Of a stretch of DNA of 22,541 nt, positions 16,212 to 22,541 are shown in pieces (position 1 is the stretch's first letter; the number at the start of each line of letters is the position of its first letter). This stretch comes from CAYPOY01 sp964412395 (GTDB lineage Bacteria; Chloroflexota; Anaerolineae; B4-G1), in assembly GCA_964412395.1 (NCBI GenBank), contig CAYPOY010000048.1, forward strand, positions 1 to 22,541. Direction: 5' to 3'. A program made the translations under genes and the position numbers. The notes beneath the pieces were generated by a model. That model was not told the DNA's origin. It worked only from the letters and a program-made list of their open reading frames with translations, and did not search any database.

Positions 16212-16277
16212 GTTCGCCGAAGGTCTCTGACCGAGGCGTAAAGGACTTGGTCGGGAGACCTTCGCCCATCAGCCTGA
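16212..16277 (-). repeat. Dispersed 66-bp hairpin element, copy 2
   Basis: Reverse complement of 9579-9644 with two differences seen (GACCGAGC against GACCAAGT). It fills the spacer between the histidine kinase and its response regulator, and its TCAGGCTGA end supplies the kinase's TGA stop. As RNA it would form a long stem between the two genes. Confidence 0.9.
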
Positions 16278-18269
16278 GTAGTCACGGCCTGGGAACCATA
16301 TCTCTATTCTCGTCCCCTTGTTGGGCGCGGCGGTGATGCTCACCCGGCCCTGGAGAAGCGCTACCCGCTCTTGAATACCCAGTAACCCCATACGACCTTC
16401 GGCCACGGCCGCCTTCAGTCGCTGTGCCGGGTCGAAGCCCCGTCCGTCGTCGGCTACGCACGCGTACACCTCGTCGCTGTCAGTTCGCAGGATGACCTGG
16501 ACGTGGCGGGCTGCTGCGTGACGCACGATGTTGATCATCGCTTCCTGGATGATACGGTACAGCGCTGTTTCCGTCCGCTCGGGCAGTCTGCCGATGGTCG
16601 CATCCAGCTCGCTGGTCACGTCCAGGCCGGTGCGCTTGATGAATCCGTCCACGTAGCCGCGCAGGGCCGGCACCAGCCCCAGGTCATCTAGTGCGGCTGG
16701 TCGCAGTTCCAACGCCAGCCCACGCAGTTCCTCCATCGTGGACTCGAGCAGGGCGCGGCTATCGGCCAGTTGCTCGTGCAGGGCAGTGGCTTGATCTGGC
16801 AGGGCGCCCTCCAACACCGCCAGGTTGAGCTTGAGGCCCGTCAGTGCCTGTCCCACCTCGTCGTGCAGTTCGCGGGCGATGCGCCGCCGTTCCTCCTCCT
16901 GGGCCTGAACGACCTGTCCTGCCAATTGGCGCAACTGCGCACGCGCCCAGGTCATCCGTTCGAGCAAGCGCGCGTTCTCCACGGCCACGTTCATTTGTTG
17001 CGCAAAGGCGCTCAGCAAATCCACGTCCGTGGTCAGGGTCGCCTGCTTGGATGTGCATAGCACGATCAGTGCCCCGACCGGCGGCTGGCCCACTGGCACG
17101 GCCAGCAGTCCGGCGGCTCTCGTCTGCCCCCACACACCGCCCTGGGCCTGTACCTGCGTCCCCGTCAACACTACCGGGCCACTGGCTGCGCGCATTGCTC
17201 CCAACAGCGGGTCGTCCGCCGGATTTATCCCCTGGGCCTCAGCCCAGGGTGCCTTGGCCGTTCCCTGCGCTGCTCCGTGCGCGAAAGTTTCCCTGCTCTC
17301 GTCCAACAGGACCGCCGCCCCTCCCCCCCCGGCAGAGAGCACGTTGGTCACGTGTTCAGCCGCCACAGCCAGGATCTCTTCCACAGACCTGGCCCGGGCC
17401 AGGTCCGAGGTCAGGTCGTAAAGCGCCTGGAGTTCCCGGTTGCGCCGCTGCAACATCGTCTCCGCCTGGCGTCGCTCTGTCACATTCGTGGCCACCACCA
17501 GCACCCCGGTGGTCTTGCCCCCCTCTTGCAACGACGAAACCCGACCGTGGACCCACAGCGGCCGTCCGTCGCGGGTCACTGCCTGCCACTCCCCTTCGTC
17601 CCTGGCCAACAGCGACGCGAGAGACTCGTCAGGGCAGGCTGGAAGAAGCCGGTCGAGGGACTGGCCCAACATCTCCTCGGCGGTCCAGCCGAAGAGCCTC
17701 TCTGCACCCCGGTTCCAGTAGATCACCTGCCCGGCCTGCCCCAACCCGATGACTGCATCCCGCACGTGGCCCAGCAGCCAGGCGTGGAAGTGTAGATGAC
17801 GTTCCGCCTGACGCCGCTGGGCCTCCGCCGCCTGCAATTTTGTGAAAGTCCGAACCCGCGCCAGCAGCTCCGGTTTGTGGAACGGCTTGGACACGTAGTC
17901 GGTGGCGCCGGCCTCGAAGGCAGCCATCCGGTCCGAGGTGGACGTCAGCGCCGTGACCATGATTATCGGAATCGTCGTCCCGTCCGGCCTGCTGCGTATG
18001 CGCCGGCAGACCTCCAGCCCATCCATCTCGGTCATAAGGATGTCCAGCAGCACCAGGTCTACCGGTTTGCCGCCGGGCCGACCAGTCTCCTCTAGCCGCT
18101 CCAGGGCCTCTGGCCCGGAATAGGCAGCCACGGCCTCGTAACCTGCTTTCTCCAGCATAAACTGCAAGAGCTGCACTATTTCCGGGTTGTCGTCCACGAC
18201 CAGCACGCGCCCAGAGCTTGCGGTGTCTATCCCATCCCCTTGATCTCCAGCCACCTGTTTCCCCCCCAA
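16269..18269 (-). CDS. REC-PAS-GAF histidine kinase (HisKA_3 type)
   Basis: A 666-residue cytoplasmic hybrid kinase with no membrane helices. An N-terminal receiver has D26/D27, phosphorylated D76 in LVLLDILM and K128. A PAS domain (about 165-270) includes VIYWNRGAERLFGWTAEEM. A GAF domain spans about 285-435. The dimerisation helix has phosphorylated H469 in RRRIARELHDEVGQ, and an ATPase domain with VADDGRGFD and GLLGIQERV follows. It pairs with the NarL-type regulator downstream. The start is uncertain. The listed TTG at 18269 begins in a seven-G run, while GTG at 18254 has that G-run at Shine-Dalgarno distance. The hairpin element supplies the last two residues and the stop. Confidence 0.92.
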   Translation of the reverse strand: MGGKQVAGDQGDGIDTASSGRVLVVDDNPEIVQLLQFMLEKAGYEAVAAYSGPEALERLEETGRPGGKPVDLVLLDILMTEMDGLEVCRRIRSRPDGTTIPIIMVTALTSTSDRMAAFEAGATDYVSKPFHKPELLARVRTFTKLQAAEAQRRQAERHLHFHAWLLGHVRDAVIGLGQAGQVIYWNRGAERLFGWTAEEMLGQSLDRLLPACPDESLASLLARDEGEWQAVTRDGRPLWVHGRVSSLQEGGKTTGVLVVATNVTERRQAETMLQRRNRELQALYDLTSDLARARSVEEILAVAAEHVTNVLSAGGGGAAVLLDESRETFAHGAAQGTAKAPWAEAQGINPADDPLLGAMRAASGPVVLTGTQVQAQGGVWGQTRAAGLLAVPVGQPPVGALIVLCTSKQATLTTDVDLLSAFAQQMNVAVENARLLERMTWARAQLRQLAGQVVQAQEEERRRIARELHDEVGQALTGLKLNLAVLEGALPDQATALHEQLADSRALLESTMEELRGLALELRPAALDDLGLVPALRGYVDGFIKRTGLDVTSELDATIGRLPERTETALYRIIQEAMINIVRHAAARHVQVILRTDSDEVYACVADDGRGFDPAQRLKAAVAEGRMGLLGIQERVALLQGRVSITAAPNKGTRIEIWFPGRDYSG

Positions 18270-18280
18270 AGTCCACTTCC

Positions 18281-18286
18281 ATTATA
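18281..18286 (-). promoter_or_regulatory. Probable -10 box for the histidine kinase
   Basis: Consensus TATAAT on the minus strand. The -35 position (TTCTAA at 17 nt) is weak. Transcription would start around 18273, leaving only a few bases before the TTG at 18269, which points either to a leaderless message or to the GTG at 18254 as start. Confidence 0.4.
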
Positions 18287-18350
18287 CAACACAACCCTTG
18301 ATCTTAGAAACATGCCAAGGGACTACGTTCTTTTCAACGGAAAAATACAG

Positions 18351-18380
18351 TCATTTGCGGGCCGAATTACGTCATTTTGC
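18351..18380 (+). promoter_or_regulatory. Direct repeats upstream of the -35 box
   Basis: TCATTTGC at 18351 and TCATTTTGC at 18372 are 21 nt apart, two helical turns on the same face, and end just before the -35 box at 18383. This could be an activator site; it also resembles units of the heptanucleotide repeats. Confidence 0.3.
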
Positions 18381-18382
18381 CC

Positions 18383-18411
18383 ATGACAAGCCCGGCAATT
18401 TCGTGTATACT
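18383..18411 (+). promoter_or_regulatory. Sigma70-type promoter for the MgtE_N-like gene
   Basis: ATGACA at 18383-18388 (5 of 6 to consensus), a 17-nt spacer, and TATACT at 18406-18411. Transcription would start near 18418 with a leader of about 35 nt that carries the octanucleotide pair. Confidence 0.7.
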
Positions 18412-18413
18412 GA

Positions 18414-18429
18414 AGATTGGTAGATTGGT
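18414..18429. repeat. Octanucleotide pair in 5' leader
   Basis: Two agattggt units, the reverse complement of the accaatct unit seen at 9733-9748. Located at the expected transcription start of the MgtE_N-like gene. Confidence 0.7.
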
Positions 18430-18452
18430 TGTTAAAGAAGCGAGCAGGTGGG

Positions 18453-19590
18453 ATGAACAGGCAAAACGTAGAGATTATCAGTCTGGAGACGCTGGTTGGG
18501 GAGATAACAGATTTGGTGGCGGATGGCGACCCGGCAGGCGCGGCCGACTGGCTGCGGGCGATCATGGCCCACGGGGATGACCTGCGCCGCCGCGACACCA
18601 TGCGCCCCTACGAGGACCGCGTTCCCCCGTTGCTGGCTGCGCTGCCGGACAACGTAGCCGGCGCTGTCTTCGACGAGTTGACCCCGGCCGAGGCACGCCG
18701 CGCCCTTTTCGACAGCCACACCCGCGTCGAGCCCGCGCTCATCGCCACGATCCTGGCCGCAATGCGCGCGGAACGGGCCGCCGCTGTCGTCGAGGCGATG
18801 AGCCTGGGCGTGGGCGCGCCGTTGGAAATGGCCCGTGCTCTGCCCCACGTCCCGGAGATGGCCCTGAGTTCACTGCTGGCCCACGTCCACCCGGCTTCCC
18901 TGGCCCGGTTGGTGCGCGAAATGGGTTTGGATGGTCAGGGACGTTTGCTGGCAGCGGCCGACCCAGATACGGCTGCTGCCCTGTTGATGAACATCGCAGA
19001 AGATGACGGGCGCGTGGCCGAAGCCCGCGCCGCCCGGATGCTCTACACGCTCCCCCCGGCAGACTCAAACGGCGATTCTGAAGCGGCTGGTGTTCACCCT
19101 GCGAGGCCGGATGACGACCGCTCTACGACACCTGGACGCTGGCCCCCTATCCGGTCTCAGCGATCGCGGGACCCACCTGTACCTGACAGAAATGTCCGTG
19201 GAGCAGGCGGCTTTCGCCCTGACCCGTTCCGCGCCGGACACCGCGGCGGCTGCGCTGGCGGCGCTGGACGCTTCATTGGCCGCTGCCTTGCTCACTGCCA
19301 TCGCCGCTTCGGAACCCGCGCTGGCCGCCGATCTACTGCGCGGGCTGGATACGGACATACTCCTGGGCTTTCGCCTGGTGGACTGTGGATTGCGCCGTCC
19401 GTGTAGGGAGCCCTTTGCCCGGATCTCGGCCGGCATCGTTGCCGCGCTCGATTTGCAGGCGCCTCCCGTCCTCTCGCTGCTGCGTTTGCTGCCGGACGCG
19501 ACGTTGGAGGCGATTCTCGACCGGTTGCCATCTGCCCGGCGCAGGGAGGTGCTCGATGTGTTGGACCACGACGACTGGTTGTTCTATTGA
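18453..19590 (+). CDS. Helical-repeat protein resembling MgtE N-domain (frameshifted)
   Basis: An all-helical protein of about 378 residues once a frameshift is repaired. The pattern VPPLLAALPDNVAGAVFDEL followed by TPAEARRALFDSH resembles the superhelical MgtE N-terminal domain, which is related to the FliG middle domain. No CBS domains or membrane helices follow, so it is not an intact Mg transporter. The 5' part reads in one frame to ARMLYTLP near 19052; the rest (QTQTAILKRLVFTLRGRM to DDWLFY) reads in the next frame. Dropping one C from the six-C run at 19052-19057 restores continuity as LYTLPRQTQTAIL. The start is ATG at 18453. The stop overlaps the TTG of a nucleotidyltransferase remnant (TTGA). 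The function is unknown. Confidence 0.6.
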
Positions 19591-19640
19591 AAGCGATCAT
19601 CCTGGCTGCGGGCAAGGGCAAACGACTACGCCCCCTCACT
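19587..19640 (+). pseudogene. 5' remnant of a sugar-1-phosphate nucleotidyltransferase gene
   Basis: TTG at 19587 begins 18 codons reading MKAIILAAGKGKRLRPLT, the exact start pattern of RmlA/GlmU-type sugar nucleotidyltransferases, where ETRPKPLLPV-like sequence would normally follow. Here it stops at an octanucleotide repeat, then the pyrophosphatase begins. The remnant is in frame with the pyrophosphatase and could add 28 residues to it. Confidence 0.7.
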
Positions 19641-19641
19641 T

Positions 19642-19657
19642 CTACCAACCTACCAAC
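19642..19657. repeat. Octanucleotide pair at the remnant/pyrophosphatase junction
   Basis: Two ctaccaac units, ending 13 nt before the pyrophosphatase ATG and running into its AAGGAG ribosome-binding site. Confidence 0.75.
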
Positions 19658-19670
19658 CAAGGAGATAGCA

Positions 19671-20217
19671 ATGGCAACTATGAACCTGTGGCGCGAATTG
19701 CCGCCGGGGCTGGATGTGCCCCGTGTGGTCTATGTGGTGGTGGAGATCCCCAAAAGGTCGCGCAATAAGTACGAGTACGACGAGGATGGGGGGTTCATCA
19801 AACTGGATCGGGTACTGTATTCGTCGCTGCATTACCCCGGCGACTACGGTTTCATCCCCCGCACCCTGCACGACGACGGTGATCCGTTGGATGTGCTGGT
19901 GATGACCAACGAGCCCACCTTCTCCGGCTGCGTCATCGAGGCGCGACCGCTGGGCATCTTCCACCTGATAGATAAGGGCAAACTGGACGACAAGATCCTG
20001 GCCGTGCCCCACACCGACCCACTCTTTGATAACTACCATGCGCTGGATGACGTACCGCCGCACTTCCTGGACGAGGTCACCCACTTCTTCAGCGTCTACA
20101 AAGATCTGGAGAGAGCCGAAACTGAAAGCAGAGGCTGGGAAGGCATCGGAAAAAGCCCACGCTGAGATTGAAAGGGCCATCGCCTCTTACTGGGAGCGGA
20201 TGCGAACGGAACGGTAG
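19671..20217 (+). CDS. ppa: Family I inorganic pyrophosphatase (C-terminal frameshift)
   Basis: Hydrolyses pyrophosphate to phosphate in the cytoplasm, driving biosynthetic reactions. Active-site parts are clear: EIPKRSRNKYEYDEDGG, the substrate-binding YPGDYGFIP, and the metal-binding signature DDGDPLDVL. The start is ATG at 19671 with AAGGAG 6 nt before it. The frame as given ends at 20165 after GWEGIGKSPR. Removing one A from the five-A run at 20150-20154 gives GWEGIGKAHAEIERAIASYW and a stop at 20217, matching the family's usual last helix, with 181 residues. The frameshift removes only the C-terminal helix, so it may be a sequence error. Gene remnants and repeat arrays flank it on both sides. 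Confidence 0.9.
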
Positions 20218-20238
20218 CAAACGTAACACGTGAGACGC
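20218..20238. repeat. Short heptanucleotide array after the pyrophosphatase
   Basis: Units caaacgt, aacacgt, gagacgc directly after the repaired pyrophosphatase stop. Similar units (gtgagac, gtcaaac) make up the array at 21441-21496. Confidence 0.6.
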
Positions 20239-20243
20239 GATCG

Positions 20244-20282
20244 GCGGATGTGCTCTACCTGCCGCTGGTCATGCGGCGCTAG
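20244..20282 (+). pseudogene. 3' remnant of a secreted-protein gene
   Basis: A short frame ending ADVLYLPLVMRR and TAG. A YLPLV-type ending followed by basic residues is the usual C-terminus of Anaerolineae secreted proteins. No start or upstream part of such a gene is present; the sequence before it is a repeat array. I read it as a truncated gene end. Confidence 0.5.
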
Positions 20283-20317
20283 TTCTAAACTTCCGATTTT
20301 TTGAAGGAGGCAACCCT

Positions 20318-21436
20318 ATGCTCAAGGGCAAACGCATTCTCGCCGTAGATGACCCTGCCGCCGTCCGCAGCTACCTGCAGGCCATTCTCGCTCCGCAGTG
20401 TACGAGTGTGGACGTCGCGGGCACCGGTCGGGAAGGACTGGAGATGTGCACCGGCGATGAGCGGTACGACTTTGTCCTGCTCGACCTGATCCTGCCCGAC
20501 ATGAACGGCATTGAGGTACTCGAACGCATCCGCCAGGAGGACGACGAAACCACCGTGGTCATACTCGCTGGCACCGGCGGGGTAAAATCAGCCATTGCTG
20601 CCGTGCAGTGTGGCGCGGATGCCTACGTCGAAAAGCAAGACATTGCCGTGGGTAGCGACCTCACTGAATTCTTGTACGTCCTCGAACAGGCACTTGAGCA
20701 TCGCGCTGGCCTCGTCGCCCGGAGGCAGCTTCAGGAGGTCAAGGCCGATTTCTACTCAATGGTCACGCATGACCTGCGCACCCCTGCCAGTGGCATTCTG
20801 ACCGCGACTCAAGCGCTGCTCGGAGGCATGGCCGGGCCGCTCACGCCCGAGCAGACTGAGCTCTTCGACATCATCCAGCAGTCGGCCGACAAAATGCTCA
20901 GATTGGTCAATGACTATCTCGACTTTGCCAAGATTGACGCTGGCTACCTGCGTCTTAACCTGGGCGATGTCGAGCTACGCGAAATAGTGGAGGCCAGTAC
21001 GCACCTCGTTCGCTTGCAGTCTCAGTCCAGGCACCAGACCCTCATCCTCGACCTGCCACCTGACCCTGTACCCGCGCGCGCCGACGCCGAACTGCTCCTG
21101 CGGGTACTCGACAATCTGCTGTCCAACGCGGTCAAGTACACGCCCGAGGGCGGGCGCATCACGGTGCAGTTGCGCGTGGAGGGCGGGCAGGCAGTGTTGC
21201 GCGTCAGCGACACGGGGATGGGCATCCCGCCGACCCAACTGTCTGCTCTGTTCACCAAATACCATCGCGTCCCAGGCGAGGCCACCCTCGGCATTCGCGG
21301 TACCGGGCTGGGCCTGCTCATTGTCAAGGGGATCGTCGAAGCCCACGGTGGCACCGTCCGCGCTGAATCTGAGGGCGTGCCGGGGAAAGGGTCGACGTTT
21401 ATCGTGAGTATTCCGCTTGTGCAGGTGGCGGAGTGA
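20318..21436 (+). CDS. Hybrid REC-HisKA histidine kinase
   Basis: A 372-residue soluble protein with an N-terminal receiver followed by a kinase core. The receiver has D11/D12, phosphorylated D56 in FVLLDLILPDMNG and K106 in YVEKQ, but an Ala replaces the conserved Thr/Ser (VVILAGTGG), which may weaken switching. The HisKA helix has H151 in FYSMVTHDLRTPASG. The ATPase domain shows DNLLSNAVKYTPEGG (N box), VSDTGMGIP (G1) and GIRGTGLGLLIVKGIVE (G2). There is no sensor domain and no membrane helix, so input must arrive through the receiver. The ATG follows AAGGAGG at 7 nt. It is encoded before cheR. Confidence 0.93.
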   Translation: MLKGKRILAVDDPAAVRSYLQAILAPQCTSVDVAGTGREGLEMCTGDERYDFVLLDLILPDMNGIEVLERIRQEDDETTVVILAGTGGVKSAIAAVQCGADAYVEKQDIAVGSDLTEFLYVLEQALEHRAGLVARRQLQEVKADFYSMVTHDLRTPASGILTATQALLGGMAGPLTPEQTELFDIIQQSADKMLRLVNDYLDFAKIDAGYLRLNLGDVELREIVEASTHLVRLQSQSRHQTLILDLPPDPVPARADAELLLRVLDNLLSNAVKYTPEGGRITVQLRVEGGQAVLRVSDTGMGIPPTQLSALFTKYHRVPGEATLGIRGTGLGLLIVKGIVEAHGGTVRAESEGVPGKGSTFIVSIPLVQVAE

Positions 21437-21440
21437 CGAT

Positions 21441-21496
21441 GTGAGACGTCAAACGTCAAACGTCAAACGTGAAACGGGAAGCGTGAAACGGGAGAA
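21441..21496. repeat. Eight-unit heptanucleotide array before cheR
   Basis: Units gtgagac, gtcaaac three times, gtgaaac, gggaagc, gtgaaac, gggagaa, exactly 56 nt. It fills the spacer between the kinase and cheR; the final unit gggagaa provides the only Shine-Dalgarno-like sequence for the cheR start. Confidence 0.93.
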
Positions 21497-21504
21497 CGTG
21501 GAAT

Positions 21505-22365
21505 GTGACGATGATGTCTGAGTCTGACAGGTCTCCGCCGGGCGCGATTGGCGAAGAGCGGGCGTGTGATGCCCTGCTAGATCACGTCCGTCGCGAGCGG
21601 GGGCTGGATTGCAGCCAATACAAGGACAGTTTCCTGCGCCGCAGGTTGGCGGTGCGTATGCGGGCGCGGGGCGCCGATACCTGCCAGGACTACCTGGCTA
21701 TGTTGCGCTCCGACCCGGCCGAGTTCGACGCGTTCCTCGCTGTTCTCACCATCAACCTATCCTACTTCTTCCGCGACAGGGCTGCCTTTGACGCGCTGCG
21801 CCACGCCGTCCTGGCGACCCTCGTCGCCAGGCGGTCGCGGGCCGGGCGGCGGCACCTGGCCGTTTGGAGCGCAGGGTGCGCCGGCGGAGAGGAACCCTAT
21901 TCGGTGGCTATGATCCTGGCCGACCTGCTGGGGTCAGCCCTATCCAGGTGGGACGTGCGGATTCGCGCCACCGACGTTGACGCGGCTGCATTGGATCATG
22001 CCCGCCGGGGAGTGTACAGGGCGACCAGTTTCCAGGACTTGCGGGCCGGTTTTGTGGAGCGGTACTTTGTCCGGAGTGGAGATACATATACGCTACAGCC
22101 GGCAATACGGCAATTGGTCACTTTCCGGCAGCACGATCTGACCACCGCGTCATCCCTGTCGTGCTACGACCTGGTCTTGTGTCGCAACGTGCTCATCTAC
22201 TTCGCCCGCGAACACCAGGAGGGAATCGTGCGGCATCTGCTCGGTTACCTGGAACCGGGTGGCTACTTGATGTTGGGCATGGCGGAAATGCTCCCGCTGG
22301 CGCTCTCCGTCCGGCTGGAAGCGGTGGATGGGCGGTTGCGCATCTACCGAAAGAATGAACAATGA
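21505..22365 (+). CDS. cheR: CheR-type protein-glutamate methyltransferase
   Basis: A 286-residue SAM-dependent methyltransferase that by family methylates glutamates on chemoreceptors. The N-terminal helical domain has SFLRRRLAVRMRARG; INLSYFFRD follows. The SAM-binding fold shows WSAGCAGGEEPYSVAM, the acidic ATDVDAAAL, YDLVLCRNVLIYF and LEPGGYLMLGMAE, all typical of CheR. The start is GTG at 21505 with GGGAG upstream; ATG at 21511 is an alternative. No chemoreceptor or CheB is in the window, so it may serve another pathway together with the hybrid kinase upstream. The last codons and the TGA stop lie within a heptanucleotide array. Confidence 0.93.
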   Translation: MTMMSESDRSPPGAIGEERACDALLDHVRRERGLDCSQYKDSFLRRRLAVRMRARGADTCQDYLAMLRSDPAEFDAFLAVLTINLSYFFRDRAAFDALRHAVLATLVARRSRAGRRHLAVWSAGCAGGEEPYSVAMILADLLGSALSRWDVRIRATDVDAAALDHARRGVYRATSFQDLRAGFVERYFVRSGDTYTLQPAIRQLVTFRQHDLTTASSLSCYDLVLCRNVLIYFAREHQEGIVRHLLGYLEPGGYLMLGMAEMLPLALSVRLEAVDGRLRIYRKNEQ

Positions 22366-22388
22366 CAAATGACAAATGACAAATGAGC
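22354..22388. repeat. Heptanucleotide array over the cheR stop
   Basis: Units aatgaac, aatgaca three times, aatgagc. The unit is the exact reverse complement of tgtcatt found in the GT39 gene. In this orientation it contains TGA and closes every frame within 21 nt; it provides the cheR stop codon. Confidence 0.92.
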
Positions 22389-22489
22389 AAACACTGCCGC
22401 GCAAGCCGGTTTTCGAGTACTCGGAAAAGACGGAGGTGAAAATGAAACTGCGCACGAAATCCACATCGGCGATGAGGAAGGCCGAGTGA
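22376..22489 (+). CDS. Short open frame after cheR, unassigned
   Basis: A 37-codon frame beginning MTNEQTLPRKPVFEYSEKT, with its ATG inside the repeat array, and ending ...AMRKAE. A strong GGAGGTG lies before an internal ATG at 22442, which would give only 15 codons. No family is recognised. It may be a small gene, a frameshifted gene start, or chance. The remaining bases to the window end show no other feature. Confidence 0.25.
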   Translation: MTNEQTLPRKPVFEYSEKTEVKMKLRTKSTSAMRKAE

Positions 22490-22541
22490 TACCCTCGCCA
22501 AGTTTTCGCAAATTCAGGTCAGAATCACAAGCAGTATAAGG

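Noticed and set aside
16199..16285. N-terminal extension of the response regulator
   Set aside because: The extra 29 codons are encoded by the dispersed hairpin element, and a strong AGGAGGG site lies just before the ATG at 16198.
18417..18452. Upstream start of the MgtE_N-like gene
   Set aside because: These codons are encoded by the octanucleotide pair at the predicted transcription start; ATG at 18453 is more plausible.
18453..19590. Magnesium transporter MgtE
   Set aside because: Only a helical-repeat region is present; the CBS pair and membrane domain are missing even after frame repair.
19587..20165. A sugar nucleotidyltransferase-pyrophosphatase fusion enzyme
   Set aside because: Only 18 codons of the nucleotidyltransferase remain, with no catalytic body, and the pyrophosphatase has its own strong ribosome-binding site.

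Overview
The window looks like a metagenome-assembled piece of a Chloroflexota (Anaerolineae-like) chromosome. The case rests on several features together: high G+C with many GTG and TTG starts; the order rpmB / asp23 / fakA; large GT39 and YfhO-type membrane glycosyltransferases; surface proteins with Pro/Thr linkers and DNRLRE or cohesin modules; a gene remnant ending in YLPLVMRR, a C-terminus typical of Anaerolineae secreted proteins; and many stand-alone two-component proteins. Two runs of exactly 10 N (337-346 and 9948-9957) are scaffold gaps, and each one breaks a gene. No rRNA, tRNA or CRISPR array was seen.

Layout. Positions 1-2003 (minus strand) hold fakA, cut by the left edge, and asp23. 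rpmB (plus) is read divergently from a clear promoter. Positions 2298-5496 (minus) hold rpe, rlmN and a ChaN/EreA-like lipoprotein. Upstream of these is a MocA-NagD fusion (5496-6977), coupled to the lipoprotein gene by a TGATG overlap. Positions 7229-12697 (plus) are a surface glycosylation operon: a DPM-like GT2, a GT39 and a YfhO-type protein. Positions 12737-15541 (plus) are amaP, scpB and a surface protein in which a cohesin module splits a DNRLRE domain. Positions 15542-18269 (minus) are a NarL-type regulator and a REC-PAS-GAF histidine kinase. Positions 18453-22365 (plus) hold a helical MgtE_N-like protein (frameshifted), a family I pyrophosphatase (frameshifted near its end), a REC-HisKA kinase and a CheR methyltransferase.

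The most unusual signal is a family of degenerate tandem repeats with a 7-nt period (an 8-nt period in a few). At least ten arrays lie between genes, at gene ends and inside reading frames. They encode the linker of the MocA-NagD fusion and loops in the GT39 and YfhO proteins, supply the cheR stop codon, abut the cheR start, and sit beside gene remnants on both sides of the pyrophosphatase. Because 7 is coprime to 3, an array is either open in all three frames or closed in all three, and gain or loss of one unit shifts the downstream frame. A second dispersed repeat, a 66-bp hairpin element, is present in two nearly identical copies (9579-9644 and 16212-16277). One copy encodes the tail of the GT39 and the other supplies the stop codon of a histidine kinase.
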